Assembly: GCA_041659285.1 (NCBI GenBank)
Contig: JBAZYO010000008.1
Coordinates: 124,001 to 188,000 of the forward strand
Length of the DNA: 64,000 nucleotides
From: Vicinamibacterales bacterium
GTDB lineage: Bacteria > Acidobacteriota > Vicinamibacteria > Vicinamibacterales > UBA2999
Direction: 5' to 3'
Part shown: positions 25,663 through 33,686 of the stretch, piece after piece
Layout of the letters: every line of letters starts with the position of its first letter
How positions within the stretch are numbered: the stretch's first letter is position 1
Program-made: the position numbers and the translations under genes
Notes under the pieces: model-generated
Told to the model about the DNA's origin: nothing
Database searches by the model: none
The model's input: the letters and a program-made list of their open reading frames with translations, nothing else

Positions 25663-26712
25663 ATGCCTACCGTCGAAGAGATTCTCGGAGCCGACGCCAG
25701 CACCCTCCTGAAGCACCAGTGCAAGATCCCGAAAGAGACCCTGCACCTGCCAGGCCCTGACTTCGTGGAGCGCATCCACCTCGCGTCGAACCGGCCGGTG
25801 CCGGTGCTCGGGCGCCTGCAGTCGCTGTTCGATCACGGCCGGCTGGGCGGCACCGGCTACGTCTCGATCCTGCCGGTGGATCAAGGTATTGAACACTCCG
25901 CGGGCGCCTCGTTCGCGCCCAACCCGCAGTACTTCGACCCCGAGAACATCGTCAAGCTGGCCATCGACGGCGGCTGCAACGGTGTTGCCTCGACGCTGGG
26001 CGTGCTCGGCATGGTGTCGCGGAAGTACGCGCACAAGATTCCGTTCATCCTGAAGTTGAACCACAACGAGTTCCTCTCGTATCCCAACACCTTCGATCAG
26101 ATCCGCTTCGCGAGCGTGAAGCAGGGCTTCGACATGGGCGCGGCCGGCGTCGGCGCCACGATCTACTTCGGCTCGGAAGAGTCGAAGCGGCAGATCCAGG
26201 AAGTGGCGGAGATGTTCCAGCACGCGCACGAGCTCGGCATGTTCACCGTGCTGTGGTGCTACCTCCGCAATCCCGCCTTCAAGACCAAGGACGTCGATTA
26301 CCACCTCGCGGCGGACCTCACCGGCCAGGCCAACCACCTGGGCGTGACCCTCGAGGCCGACATCATCAAGCAGAAGCTGCCCGAATGTAATGGCGGCTAC
26401 AACGCCGTCAACTTCGGCAAGACGCACAAGAAGGTCTACACCGACCTGAGCAGCGAACACCCGATCGACCTCACGCGCTACCAGCTCGCCAACTGCTACA
26501 TGGGCCGCGCCGGCCTGATCAACTCGGGCGGCGCCTCGGTGGGTGAGAGCGACCTCAAGGAAGCCGTGAAGACGGCGGTGATCAACAAGCGGGCCGGCGG
26601 CACGGGCTTGATCTCGGGCCGCAAGGCGTTCCAGCGCCCCATGACGGAGGGCATCGGCCTGCTCAACGCGATCCAGGACGTTTACCTGAGCAAGGACGTC
26701 ACCATCGCGTGA
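25663..26712 (+). CDS. fbaB: Class I fructose-bisphosphate aldolase, FbaB type
   Basis: Protein of 349 residues matching FbaB (DhnA-type) aldolases along nearly all its length: YVSILPVDQGIEHSAGASF, YFGSEESKRQIQE, HLAADLTGQANHLGVT, RYQLANCYMGRAGLINSGG, TAVINKRAGGTGLISGRKAF. These enzymes use a Schiff-base lysine to cleave fructose-1,6-bisphosphate and act in glycolysis and gluconeogenesis; the IIKQKL segment region carries the likely lysine. It starts 7 bp after thiI and its stop overlaps the GTG of the next gene. Confidence 0.97.
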   Translation: MPTVEEILGADASTLLKHQCKIPKETLHLPGPDFVERIHLASNRPVPVLGRLQSLFDHGRLGGTGYVSILPVDQGIEHSAGASFAPNPQYFDPENIVKLAIDGGCNGVASTLGVLGMVSRKYAHKIPFILKLNHNEFLSYPNTFDQIRFASVKQGFDMGAAGVGATIYFGSEESKRQIQEVAEMFQHAHELGMFTVLWCYLRNPAFKTKDVDYHLAADLTGQANHLGVTLEADIIKQKLPECNGGYNAVNFGKTHKKVYTDLSSEHPIDLTRYQLANCYMGRAGLINSGGASVGESDLKEAVKTAVINKRAGGTGLISGRKAFQRPMTEGIGLLNAIQDVYLSKDVTIA

Positions 26713-28535
26713 CGCGGCCCTCGACCTGGGTCGCGCTCCTCGCTGCACTGGTCTTGTTGGCCGGCGCGTCGCAGCTGACGCGCGCCGGCTACTCCGTTGA
26801 TGAAGAGTTCACGGCGTTCGCCGTCCGCGGCATCCAGGCCGACCGGCTGCCGCTGCTGCCGTCCGGCCTGCTCTACGACCGCGGCCTCGCCTATTCCTAC
26901 GCCAGCTGGATCGCCGGCGGTGTGTCCGGTTCGACGCTTCCCGCCTATCGCGCGCTCAGCCTGGTCTGCGGGCTGATCTCCGTCGCGCTGGCCTTCGCGA
27001 TTCTCCGCCGCCTGACCACCGGCCGCGCCGCACTCCTCGCCGCGATCTTGATCTCAGCCTCGCTGCCATTCTGGGCCACCGCCACCACCGGCCGCTTCTA
27101 CGCGCCCTTCCTCGCCTCGTATCTGGTCGTCTTGTGGGCAATCGGCACTCTTGGCCCGCCTTCGCTCGCGCAAGCTTTGCGGGCGAGCTTCGGCGAGGTC
27201 CCGCCGAAGCGGCCTTCGGCCGCGAAGGCGGACACCCTACGCACCGTACGCACCTTAGGCACCTTGCTCGGCCTGGGCTTGTTAGCGGCCCTCTGCCGTT
27301 GGACCCATGAGCTGGCCTTCACACTAGCTGCCGTCCCGGCGCTGTGTGTCGTGCTCGGTCCGAAGGCCGAGCGGCGGAAATGGCTTGCCGCGACCGCGGC
27401 GGTGATCGCCGGGCTGGTCGTGGCACAAGCGGGGATCTTCGTTCTGCACTACCTCGCGCCGTCGAGCGGCGAGACCATGGTCCGGCGGTTCTTTCTCTGG
27501 CAGGTGCTGAACCTGTTCGAGGTGCCCGCGCCTCGACAGTACGGCGTCGTGCTCACCGCGATGGTGCTGGCCTGGCTGATCGTGCCGCGGCGCGCCACGC
27601 TGGCAACGGTGCTGGCGCTGTGCGGAACCGCGATGGTGCTGGCGTTCTCGCTGGCGCGGGCCACGAACCTTGGCCCTCTCAACCTGCCGCTGGTGACTGC
27701 CGTCTTGTCCGAGGGCGCGCAGTATCCGCTCGACATGTTCCGGCACATGGCCGCCGCGCATCCCGTTGCCACCAGCCTCGCCTTGGCCGGATTGGTGGCC
27801 CGCCTGGCGGGCAGCGGCGGTGAGTGGACGCTGCGCGAGCGCGCCGCGCACCTGCTCTGGGTCGCCTGGGTGCTCTGGTTTGGCGCCATCGACTCGGGGA
27901 TCACGATCAACTACCTGCTGTTGCCGATGTCGTTCATGCTCGCGGCGACTGCCGTCGATGTGGATGCCATTGTCCGGCATAGCCTGCCGGCGTCTGCCGC
28001 CGGGCGCCGGATGGGCATCGCCGTGATCGGGCTGATCGTGGCCGGTGTGGTGGTCGATCAGTGGCGCGGCACGGGTCCAGTGACCGAGCGTCTCGAAGTG
28101 GCGCGGCCCACCATCCACATCCAGGGCATCGACGAGGTGCGCGCGGCGATTCAGCCGTCCGACCGCGTGGCGTGCACCGACGAACTGGGATGCCTGATGC
28201 TGGTCGGGCGCATCGACCGCTGGCTCGCGCTCGATGATTTCGTGCGCGAGCGCTTTCTCGTGAAGCTGGGCGATGACAATCTGGCCGGCGTCTACACCGG
28301 CGCGCCCGCGGTGTTTCGTCCCGGCGAGCTGTTTTCGCCCAACCCCGACGGCACCCTGCCCGACCGCGTGATCGTGGTGGATGTGTTCAAGGAGTACCCG
28401 ATCGGCAACTCGCGCTCGTGGCTGCCGCGTGCCATCGAACTGGACGGACTGCAGGTGACGCCGCTCCTTGAAACTCCCCAGGCGCGCGTCCTCCAGATTT
28501 CACCCCCGGAAAGAAACGCGGCCCTGCAACCCTAG
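26709..28535 (+). CDS. Multi-spanning membrane glycosyltransferase (GT-C/ArnT-PMT-like)
   Basis: Protein of 608 residues with about ten hydrophobic spans, starting at GTG 26709. The first loop contains SVDEEFTA, resembling the acidic DE motif that GT-C enzymes of the ArnT/PMT type carry after the first membrane segment. These enzymes transfer sugars from lipid-linked donors. The last about 150 residues are soluble and periplasmic by topology. Residues about 149-186 (a PSLAQALRASFGE... region followed by TLRTVRTLGT) are encoded by a composite palindrome and a 9-mer array, an insertion in a cytoplasmic or periplasmic loop. Substrates unknown. Its 3' end overlaps the minus-strand NUDIX gene by 4 bp. 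Confidence 0.78.
   Translation: MTRPSTWVALLAALVLLAGASQLTRAGYSVDEEFTAFAVRGIQADRLPLLPSGLLYDRGLAYSYASWIAGGVSGSTLPAYRALSLVCGLISVALAFAILRRLTTGRAALLAAILISASLPFWATATTGRFYAPFLASYLVVLWAIGTLGPPSLAQALRASFGEVPPKRPSAAKADTLRTVRTLGTLLGLGLLAALCRWTHELAFTLAAVPALCVVLGPKAERRKWLAATAAVIAGLVVAQAGIFVLHYLAPSSGETMVRRFFLWQVLNLFEVPAPRQYGVVLTAMVLAWLIVPRRATLATVLALCGTAMVLAFSLARATNLGPLNLPLVTAVLSEGAQYPLDMFRHMAAAHPVATSLALAGLVARLAGSGGEWTLRERAAHLLWVAWVLWFGAIDSGITINYLLLPMSFMLAATAVDVDAIVRHSLPASAAGRRMGIAVIGLIVAGVVVDQWRGTGPVTERLEVARPTIHIQGIDEVRAAIQPSDRVACTDELGCLMLVGRIDRWLALDDFVRERFLVKLGDDNLAGVYTGAPAVFRPGELFSPNPDGTLPDRVIVVDVFKEYPIGNSRSWLPRAIELDGLQVTPLLETPQARVLQISPPERNAALQP
27155..27232. repeat. Composite palindromic insertion in the glycosyltransferase gene
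   Basis: The end arms CCGCCTTCGC (27158-27167) and GCGAAGGCGG (27222-27231) are complementary. Inside are CTCGC..GCGAG around GCAAGCTTTGC, CTTCGGCG-AGGTCC-CGCCGAAG and CGGCC-TTC-GGCCG. It reads through in frame, adding about 26 residues. Confidence 0.62.
27233..27265. repeat. 9-mer tandem array (CACCNNNNG) in the glycosyltransferase gene
   Basis: CACCCTACG, CACCGTACG, CACCTTAGG and CACCTT follow the composite palindrome directly, encoding TLRTVRTLGTL. It is the same unit class as at 11937. Confidence 0.62.
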
Positions 28536-29068
28536 CGAGGGCCGTTCCCGCTGAGGTAGTCCCGCAAGGCTTCCCGTGTGCTTCGAAACGCGAGATCATC
28601 CCACGGGATCGCGTCGAGGTCGAACTCGCGGGCCTCGAGGCCTTCGTCATCCACCGCGAGCGCGCCGGACACCTTGGTGGCGGCGTAGACGATGATCACG
28701 GGCGTGCGTCCGGCATAGGAGTAGATTCCGATCAGGTGGTCCAGCCGCACGTCGAGTCCGACTTCCTCGCGAGCCTCGCGGATGGCGGCGAGCGTGATCT
28801 CCTCCCCGCGGTCCACGTAGCCGCCCGGAAACACCCACTTGCCGTATCCCGGCTCGATGGCCCGCCTGACCAGCACGAGCTGGCGCCCCTGGTTCGCCCG
28901 GATGACGGTGCCGACGGCGATTTTCGGATCCAGGTAGAACACGAATCCGCACGTCGCGCCCGTGCACACCAGCCGCTTCGGCTCGGTGACCTTCAGCACG
29001 CGCGGCTCGAGCGGACTGCCGCAGACGGGGCAGAACTTGTAGGGCGGGTTCACTTCATGGGAATGCAC
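28532..29068 (-). CDS. NUDIX hydrolase with N-terminal zinc ribbon
   Basis: About 178 residues from GTG 29068. A zinc ribbon comes first, CPVCGSPL and LVCTGATCGFVFYLDPK; the second pair is C-x4-C instead of the usual C-x2-C. The Nudix box follows: GGYVDRGEEITLAAIREARE then EVG. This layout occurs in the NADH-pyrophosphatase/NudC-like branch and in ADP-ribose hydrolases; the substrate is not settled. It diverges from def with only 25 bp between starts and shares an overlapping -10 pair there. Its 3' end overlaps the glycosyltransferase gene by 4 bp. Confidence 0.88.
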   Translation of the reverse strand: MHSHEVNPPYKFCPVCGSPLEPRVLKVTEPKRLVCTGATCGFVFYLDPKIAVGTVIRANQGRQLVLVRRAIEPGYGKWVFPGGYVDRGEEITLAAIREAREEVGLDVRLDHLIGIYSYAGRTPVIIVYAATKVSGALAVDDEGLEAREFDLDAIPWDDLAFRSTREALRDYLSGNGPR

Positions 29069-29077
29069 TTGGCACCC

Positions 29078-29085
29078 AGTATAAG
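29078..29085. promoter_or_regulatory. Back-to-back -10 hexamers (AGTATAAG) between NUDIX gene and def
   Basis: Plus strand TATAAG (29080-29085) lies 8 nt before the def ATG. Minus strand TATACT (29083-29078) lies 9 nt before the NUDIX GTG. The two hexamers share four bases, so one melted region could start transcription both ways with leaderless or nearly leaderless mRNAs. Confidence 0.5.
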
Positions 29086-29093
29086 ATCCAGAT

Positions 29094-29663
29094 ATGTCGA
29101 TCCTTAAAGTCGCCAAAATGGGCCACCCCGTCCTGAGGACCAAGACGCGGACCGTCGACAAGAACGAGCTCAAGTCCCAGACCGTGCAGGACTTCATCGA
29201 CAGCATGGTTGACACGATGTTCGAGTACTCGGGCGTCGGCCTGGCGGCGCCGCAGGTGCACGAAAGCCTGCGGCTCTTCGTGGCCATGCTCGACTCCGAC
29301 GGCCGCGGCGAGGGCGATGCCGTGATCTTCGTCAACCCCGAGATCACCGTGATTGGCGATCAGACGGTGGAAGGCTGGGAGGGGTGCCTGAGCATCCCGG
29401 ACGTGCGCGGCCGCGTGCCGCGGGCCCACCACATCAAGGTGTCGGCGCTCGACCGCAACGCCAAGCGGTTTGAAATCGACCTCAAGGACTTCCCGGCTCG
29501 CGTGGTCCAGCACGAGACCGACCACCTCGATGGCGTGTTGTTCTTCGACCGGATGAAGTCGCTCGAAACGTTGACCTACCTCGAGGAGTACTCGCGCTAC
29601 CACGCCCGCCGCGACAAGGACGACGACAAGGACGACGACGAGGACGACAACGACGAAGAGTAG
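29094..29663 (+). CDS. def: Peptide deformylase with acidic C-terminal tail
   Basis: Protein of 189 residues with the three deformylase motifs: GVGLAAPQV (GxGLAAPQ), EGWEGCLSIP (EGCLS, metal Cys) and QHETDHLDG (HExxH-type, metal His pair). It removes the formyl group from the N-terminal Met of new proteins and is essential in most bacteria. After the normal end comes a tail of about 15 residues made almost only of Asp, Glu and Lys (KDDDKDDDEDDNDEE), encoded by GAC/GAG-rich repeats; its purpose is unknown. Confidence 0.96.
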   Translation: MSILKVAKMGHPVLRTKTRTVDKNELKSQTVQDFIDSMVDTMFEYSGVGLAAPQVHESLRLFVAMLDSDGRGEGDAVIFVNPEITVIGDQTVEGWEGCLSIPDVRGRVPRAHHIKVSALDRNAKRFEIDLKDFPARVVQHETDHLDGVLFFDRMKSLETLTYLEEYSRYHARRDKDDDKDDDEDDNDEE

Positions 29664-29703
29664 GGTGCTCCCGGCGAGGGTGCGCTCCCGCCGGGAGGTG
29701 CCC

Positions 29704-30105
29704 TTATTTCTTCTTTTCGCCGGTCCCGTTCATCGAGAACTGGCCGCCGTTGATGTCGAACATCACCTTGGCCTTATCGGTGCCATCGGGCGTCAGCGTG
29801 ATCACGGCATCGAACGGGTTGCCCTGGAAGTTGCCCGCGAACTTGAGCACCAGGCTTTCCTTGTCCTTCGAGACGTCGGTCACCTTCTGCACGTCGGGCT
29901 GCATCTGGTTGGAGATCTCGGCGACGACCTTGCCGCCATCATCTTTCAGGACCAGGCTCTGCTCGAAGGCGCCCTGTGGGCTGTCGAGCATGAGCGACCA
30001 GGTGCCCATGAAGCCGCCGGCGGCCGCGGGCGAAAGGCCCTGGGCCGAAACCACGAGCGGTGAGAGAGCGAGCGCCAAAGCGACGGTTGCGATCAGGCGT
30101 GCCAT
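29704..30105 (-). CDS. Small secreted protein of unknown function
   Basis: Start at ATG 30105 gives 133 residues with a signal peptide (MARLIATVALALALSPLVVSAQ). The mature part has alternating beta strands (FMGTWSLMLDSPQGAFEQSL, VVAEISNQMQPDVQKVTDVS, FDAVITLTPDGTDKAKV) like a small lipocalin or beta-barrel that might bind a ligand. The C-terminal end is Lys-rich (GTGEKKK). No family assigned. It is convergent with def, 40 bp apart. Confidence 0.7.
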   Translation of the reverse strand: MARLIATVALALALSPLVVSAQGLSPAAAGGFMGTWSLMLDSPQGAFEQSLVLKDDGGKVVAEISNQMQPDVQKVTDVSKDKESLVLKFAGNFQGNPFDAVITLTPDGTDKAKVMFDINGGQFSMNGTGEKKK

Positions 30106-30198
30106 CGTAACTATCCTTGTTGGGTCCGCCAGGGAACTCCGGCGGGTGAATGCGGATTTTAGCACCAGCTCGGCCGGGTGAAACCACGGGTGAGCGCG

Positions 30199-30204
30199 TA
30201 TAAT
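30199..30204 (+). promoter_or_regulatory. Consensus -10 (TATAAT) upstream of thyX
   Basis: A perfect TATAAT lies 52 nt before the thyX start. A repeat unit (30215-30246) sits between it and the gene, so the mRNA would begin with that palindrome. Confidence 0.45.
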
Positions 30205-30214
30205 TGCGGGCATT

Positions 30215-30246
30215 CCCCCTTCGCGCTTCGCGCTACGGTGGACAGG
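30215..30246. repeat. Palindromic repeat unit in the thyX leader
   Basis: CCCCCTTCGCGCTTCGCGCTACGGTGG-type unit similar to the hpnE copy (CCTTCGC, centre, GCTACGG). It fills the space between the -10 box and the thyX start and may have separated an originally closer promoter. Confidence 0.5.
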
Positions 30247-30256
30247 CCCTTTCCTA

Positions 30257-31804
30257 ATGCCAGCTGTTGCCCTCGACACCGCTCCGCCGAAGGTCACCCT
30301 GCTGTCGTCGCCGTCGGTCCCTTACGACGGCGCGATTGCGGCGGCCCGCACCTGCTATTCGCCGCGCGTGATCCAGCGGAGCGAAATCACCGATAAGCAG
30401 CGGGATTCCATCGGGCCGCTGACCTTCGAGGGCGGCCACCACACCGTGTTCCAGCACGCGCACTTCGAGTTCGGCCTCGAAAATATCTCGCGCCAGCTGG
30501 TGTGGAGCGTCCTTCACTCTTACCCGTTCTACAACTCGGAGCAGTCCAGCCAGCGCTACGTGAAGCTGAACGAGCCGCGCGCGTTCGTGCCGCCCATCAC
30601 CGGCGAGGCGCTGGATGTCTACGAGCAGGCCGTGTTGCGCGCCTGGGTCGCCTACGCCAAGCTCTCGGCGCTGCTCAAGGACGATGCCTGGGCCGTCCTG
30701 AAGGAACTGCGCTACGTGCGGCCCACCAATTCCGCGGCGCGGCTCAAGACGGTGGAGCGCGAGGCCGAGAAGAAGGCGATCGAAACGGCGCGCTACGTCA
30801 TTCCCATCGGCGCCTTCACCTCGATGGTGCACACCGTGTCGGGCATCGTGCTGCACCGCCTGCACCGCATGCTCAACGCCGGCGACGTGCCGTACGAAGC
30901 GGCCATGGTGATTGGCGCGATGGTGGACCTCGTCACGGAGGTCGATCCGATGTTCTTCGAGAAGATCGGCCTCGACACCTTCGCGCGCGAGTCGATGCCC
31001 GAGTTGCAGTTTCCCAACACGCGCGCGTCTGGCGACGCGTTCGCCGCCGAGTTCGACCGCCGCCTGCACGGCCGCGTCTCGCGCCTGCGCGACTGGTCGG
31101 CGGGCGCCGAGCGCGTGGTCGCCGACGCGGTGCGCGCCACCTTCGGCATCACCACCGCGGAAATGGACGACGAGGAGGCGATCGATCGGGTGATGAACCC
31201 GGCGCGCAACCCTTACCGCGTGGACATGCTCGACGTCGCGTATCACTCGCCGATGATGCGCACGCTCAACCACGCCTTCTACGTGTTCGAGAAGCGTTTG
31301 AGCCACACCGCCGACTCGCAGGACCAGCGGCACCGCATGGTGCCGGCCTCGCGGCCGATGATGACGCTGGCCGACACCTCGGCGCCCGACTACATCACGC
31401 CGCGGCTGATTCGCCAGAACCCCGAGGCCCTGGCCGTTTACGAGCAGGCGATGGCCGACGCGTGGGCGGCGAAGAACCGGCTGCTCGCGCTGGGCGTGCC
31501 GCTCGAGTACGCGCTCTACGTCGTCCCCAACTCCAAGGCCCTGCGGCTGGTGGAGTCGGGCTCGTTCATCGCGCTGCAGCACAAGTGGACGCTGCGCACC
31601 TGCTTCAACGCCCAGGAAGAGATCTACCTGGCGTCGATGGACGAGATCAGCCAGGTCAAGGCCATCCATCCGCAGCTGGGCCGGCACCTCGGCCCGCCGT
31701 GCGTGCTGCGCAACCAGATCGTGTCGCCGCGCTGCACCGAAGGCACGCATTTCTGCGGCGTGCCGGTGTGGAATTCCTTTCCGCACGCCGAGCGTCGCCT
31801 CTGA
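30257..31804 (+). CDS. thyX: Double-length FAD-dependent thymidylate synthase-like protein (ThyX)
   Basis: Protein of 515 residues, about twice a classical ThyX (220-260). Two ThyX-like halves are seen. The first has FEGGHHTVFQHAHFEF, then RQLVWSVLHSYPFYNSEQSS with QRY, matching the ThyX region RQ..RHR..S.NE.S.RY but without the central RHR. The second (from about residue 290) has SPMMRTLNHAFYVFEKRLSH and DSQDQRHRMVPASRP, which does contain RHR, and a C-terminal FIALQHKWTLRTCFNAQEEI. ThyX makes dTMP from dUMP with folate and FADH2. A working active site might form between halves, or one half may be structural. First gene of a run to 34443. Confidence 0.85.
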   Translation: MPAVALDTAPPKVTLLSSPSVPYDGAIAAARTCYSPRVIQRSEITDKQRDSIGPLTFEGGHHTVFQHAHFEFGLENISRQLVWSVLHSYPFYNSEQSSQRYVKLNEPRAFVPPITGEALDVYEQAVLRAWVAYAKLSALLKDDAWAVLKELRYVRPTNSAARLKTVEREAEKKAIETARYVIPIGAFTSMVHTVSGIVLHRLHRMLNAGDVPYEAAMVIGAMVDLVTEVDPMFFEKIGLDTFARESMPELQFPNTRASGDAFAAEFDRRLHGRVSRLRDWSAGAERVVADAVRATFGITTAEMDDEEAIDRVMNPARNPYRVDMLDVAYHSPMMRTLNHAFYVFEKRLSHTADSQDQRHRMVPASRPMMTLADTSAPDYITPRLIRQNPEALAVYEQAMADAWAAKNRLLALGVPLEYALYVVPNSKALRLVESGSFIALQHKWTLRTCFNAQEEIYLASMDEISQVKAIHPQLGRHLGPPCVLRNQIVSPRCTEGTHFCGVPVWNSFPHAERRL

Positions 31805-31808
31805 CCGC

Positions 31809-32504
31809 GTGGTGATCCTCCCCTGGGTCGCGCACGCCTACACGGCCACGGGAGCCGTGATTGCCCTGCTCGCGACCGGCGTCACCTTCGCGCACAACTT
31901 CCGCGCGGCGTTCATCTACCTTGTGGTCGCCACCCTCGTCGATGCCACCGATGGCGTGCTGGCGCGGGCGTTGAAGGCCAAGGAGCGCCTGCCGCATTAC
32001 GACGGCGCCCGTCTCGACGACATCGTTGACTACCTGACCTACGTCTTCGTGCCGGTGCTGATCGTGTGGCAGGCCGAACTGGTGCCGGTGGCGTTTCCGG
32101 TGTGCGCGGCGATGCTGATCGCGAGCGCCTATGGGTTCGGCCAGGCGCATGCCAAGGCCCATCAGGGCGATCACTTCTTCACCGGCTTCCCCTCCTACTG
32201 GAACATCGCGGTCGTGTATCTCTACGTGTGGCAGCTGGCGCCGATGGTCAATGCCATCGTGCTGCTCGGGCTGGCGCTGCTGGTGTTCGTGCCGATTCGC
32301 TACGTCTACCCCTCGCGCACGACAGCGTTGAAGGTGCCGACGCTGGTGCTTGGCACGATCTGGGCCGCGCTGTTCACGTGGATGGTGTGGCGCCTGCCGG
32401 CCACCGACGGCCCGTGGATGGTGCTCTCGCTGGTGTTTCCCGTTTACTACTTCGGGTTGTCGTTCTGGTTACATGCTGGTGCCAGGGTGCCGGCCTCCAG
32501 GTAG
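31809..32504 (+). CDS. CDP-alcohol phosphatidyltransferase, phosphatidylcholine synthase-like
   Basis: Protein of 231 residues, mostly membrane spans. The CDP-alcohol phosphotransferase signature is present across DATDGVLAR and GARLDDIVDYLTYVF (D-x2-D-G-x2-A-R ... G-x3-D-x3-D). The spacing between the two parts is longer than usual and includes KAKERLPHYD, as in bacterial phosphatidylcholine synthases (Pcs), which condense CDP-diacylglycerol with choline. Pcs identity is by layout and remains inference. It starts with GTG 4 bp after thyX and is followed 6 bp later by the MFS gene. Confidence 0.8.
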   Translation: MVILPWVAHAYTATGAVIALLATGVTFAHNFRAAFIYLVVATLVDATDGVLARALKAKERLPHYDGARLDDIVDYLTYVFVPVLIVWQAELVPVAFPVCAAMLIASAYGFGQAHAKAHQGDHFFTGFPSYWNIAVVYLYVWQLAPMVNAIVLLGLALLVFVPIRYVYPSRTTALKVPTLVLGTIWAALFTWMVWRLPATDGPWMVLSLVFPVYYFGLSFWLHAGARVPASR

Positions 32505-32510
32505 TCGCGC

Positions 32511-33686
32511 ATGTCGCCGCTGGTCATCATCTTCCTCACGGTCTTCATTGACCTGCTCGGTTTCGGGATCATCATCCCGCTGCTGCCGTTCTATGCCGAG
32601 TCGTTCGGCGCGTCGGCCTTCACCATTGGCCTGCTCGGCACCAGCTTCTCGCTGATGCAGTTCCTGTTCTCGCCGATCTGGGGCCGCTGGTCCGACAAGA
32701 TCGGGCGCAAGCCAATCATCATGCTCGGACTGATGGGATCGTGCCTGTCGTACCTGGCGCTCGCGCTGGCCACCTCCTTGCCGATGATCTTCTTCGCCCG
32801 CATCATCGGCGGCATTGCCGGCGCCAACATTCCGACCGCGCAGGCCTACATCGCCGACGTGACGACGCCCGAGAACCGCGCGCGGGGCATGGGGATGGTC
32901 GGCGCGGCGTTCGGGCTGGGCTTCATCTTCGGCCCGGCGATTGGCGGCCTGCTGAGCCGCATCAGCCCCGAAGCGCCGATGTGGTTCGCGTCGGCGTTGT
33001 GCCTGGGCAACTTCACCGCCGCCTGGTTCCTGCTGCCGGAATCGCGGCGGGTGTCGTCGGCGACCATGACCCTGGGCCGCCTCGAAGCCTTCAAGCACGC
33101 GCTGACCAAGCCGGCGCTGGTGCTGCTGCTGGCGCTCTATTTCCTCGTGACGGCGGCCTTCTCCGGCTTCGAAGCCACCTTCGCGCTGTTCAGCGAGGCG
33201 CGCTACGGCTTCACCGCGGCGTCGATTGGCTTCTTGTTCGCGTTCATCGGCGTGGTGCTGGCGACCATCCAGGGCGTGCTCGTCCACAAGGTGGTGAAGC
33301 GGGTCGGCGAGGCGCGGCTGATCCCGGCGGCCATCTTCTGCATTGCACTTGGCATTGGCATGGTGCCGTTTGCCTGGAGCGTGCCGACGCTGCTGGTGGC
33401 GCTGTTCGTGCTGGCCGTGGGCATGGGCTTCAACAACCCGTCGCTGACGTCGATGGTGTCGCGGCTGTCGGATGCCAACGACCAGGGCGGCACCCTGGGG
33501 CTCGCCTCGTCGCTCGCCAGCCTCGGCCGCGTCGTCGGCCCGGCGTGGGGCGGGTTCCTCTACGACGCCTACGGCATGACCACGCCCTACCTGAGCGCGT
33601 CGGGGCTGATGCTGGTCGCGTTTGCCGTGTCGTTCTTCGGACTGTCGCGGGTGCGCCATGAATCCGACGCTGCTGCACGCGGGTAA
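32511..33686 (+). CDS. MFS exporter (TetA-like subgroup)
   Basis: Protein of 391 residues with 12 predicted membrane spans. The MFS motif A is between spans 2 and 3 (GRWSDKIGRKPIIMLG) and motif C-like GMVGAAFGLGFIFGPAIGG is typical of drug/proton antiporters of the DHA1/TetA type. The N-terminus (IFLTVFIDLLGFGIIIPLLP) is characteristic of this branch. The cargo is unknown; tetracycline resistance should not be assumed. The 3' end overlaps the next gene by 29 bp. Confidence 0.88.
   Translation: MSPLVIIFLTVFIDLLGFGIIIPLLPFYAESFGASAFTIGLLGTSFSLMQFLFSPIWGRWSDKIGRKPIIMLGLMGSCLSYLALALATSLPMIFFARIIGGIAGANIPTAQAYIADVTTPENRARGMGMVGAAFGLGFIFGPAIGGLLSRISPEAPMWFASALCLGNFTAAWFLLPESRRVSSATMTLGRLEAFKHALTKPALVLLLALYFLVTAAFSGFEATFALFSEARYGFTAASIGFLFAFIGVVLATIQGVLVHKVVKRVGEARLIPAAIFCIALGIGMVPFAWSVPTLLVALFVLAVGMGFNNPSLTSMVSRLSDANDQGGTLGLASSLASLGRVVGPAWGGFLYDAYGMTTPYLSASGLMLVAFAVSFFGLSRVRHESDAAARG

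Noticed and set aside
24466..26748. A 760-codon minus-strand open frame across thiI and fbaB
   Set aside because: It is the antisense shadow of two strongly recognised genes; its product is low-complexity Arg/His/Val-rich sequence of the kind high-GC third positions give.
32511..33686. Calling the MFS exporter a tetracycline-resistance gene
   Set aside because: The sequence supports the TetA-like branch of MFS but nothing ties it to tetracycline.
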